64,000 nt of DNA from Heterohyrax brucei (taxonomy: Eukaryota > Chordata > Mammalia > Hyracoidea > Procaviidae), in NCBI GenBank assembly GCA_028571685.1, contig CM053142.1, positions 66,241,296 to 66,305,295 on the forward strand. Direction: 5' to 3'. Under the pieces are notes generated by a model. That model searched no databases, was not told the origin of the DNA, and worked only from the letters and a program-made list of their open reading frames with translations. A program made the translations under genes and the position numbers. Shown here in pieces: positions 63,831-64,000 of this stretch (positions within the stretch are counted from its first letter, which is position 1; each line of letters begins with the position of its first letter).

Positions 63831-64000
63831 TCACGTTACATAAACTACTAGAGACCTGTCTGCAAAGCATCACCACTGGAAAACTGCTTTCTTTGACTGT
63901 AGTGACACAGATGCCCCTGGGCTTAGTGAGAGGGCAAAGGCCTTCTTCCCTCCCCTACCTTGTTCCAGTGGCTGTGGTGGCTCACACTGGGGTAGGAGAA
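63831..64000. other. Unassigned end of window
   Basis: Nothing recognised. Confidence 0.4.

Overview
The window is eukaryotic, repeat-dense mammalian DNA. Its dominant repeat is the tRNA-headed SINE of the AfroSINE type: head near GTAGTGGTTAAGTGC, middle near GGGCAGTTCTACTCTGTCC, tail near GAGTCGGAATCGACTCGA. AfroSINEs are confined to Afrotheria, and together with a young-looking L1 family and an RTE LINE they point to a paenungulate such as an elephant; hyrax or manatee cannot be excluded by eye. I count about 63 AfroSINE copies or pieces (28 on +, 35 on -), roughly one per kilobase and about 16% of the bases. I recognise no protein-coding exon, no functional RNA gene and no CRISPR array. 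The window reads as intergenic or deep-intronic sequence.

In the entries, 'short type' means head plus a CTCCTTGGAAAC/GGGCAGTTCTACTCTG middle plus tail. 'Long type' carries an extra middle block (near GGAAGAAAGGCCTGGTGATC, then CTTCTGAAAA..., or GGAAGCAGATTGCCAGGCC read on the opposite strand). A minus-strand copy has its tail at the lower coordinate.

Layout. 1-350: probable very old CR1/L3-like LINE. 640-944: two SINEs. 2855-10279: one long, nearly full-length L1 on the minus strand (3' UTR, ORF2 with a broken FADD motif, ORF1 region, 5' end), with a second L1 3' end and a SINE scrap inside it. 10.3-18.9 kb: SINEs, old LINE pieces and an AT-rich microsatellite. 18.96-20.4 kb: an old L1 split by a younger L1 3' end with a perfect 16-bp target duplication, and by a SINE. 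22.7 kb: a tetranucleotide satellite. 25.63-26.2 kb: a palindromic mariner element with another mariner inserted exactly at its centre. 28.9-29.4 kb: a MIR holding two SINEs. 32.07, 41.36 and 63.24 kb: three copies of a composite made of RTE 5' and RTE 3' sequence, one with a tRNA-Gly-like head. 44.3 kb: a strongly G-rich (minus-strand) tract. 49.5-50.0 kb: three SINEs head to tail. 54.08-54.73 kb: a MER58-like hAT element holding two SINEs. 55.4 and 60.5 kb: 3' ends of RTE whose last codons match the SINE tail.

The parts fit a retrotransposon ecology and not a gene system. L1 leaves its own truncated copies. RTE supplies the 3' end that the AfroSINEs and the tRNA-Gly composite carry, which is the expected signature of a LINE and the SINEs it mobilises. 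Old MIR, L2, hAT and mariner pieces form the substrate into which these inserted. Family names rest on remembered consensus sequences; no database search was run.
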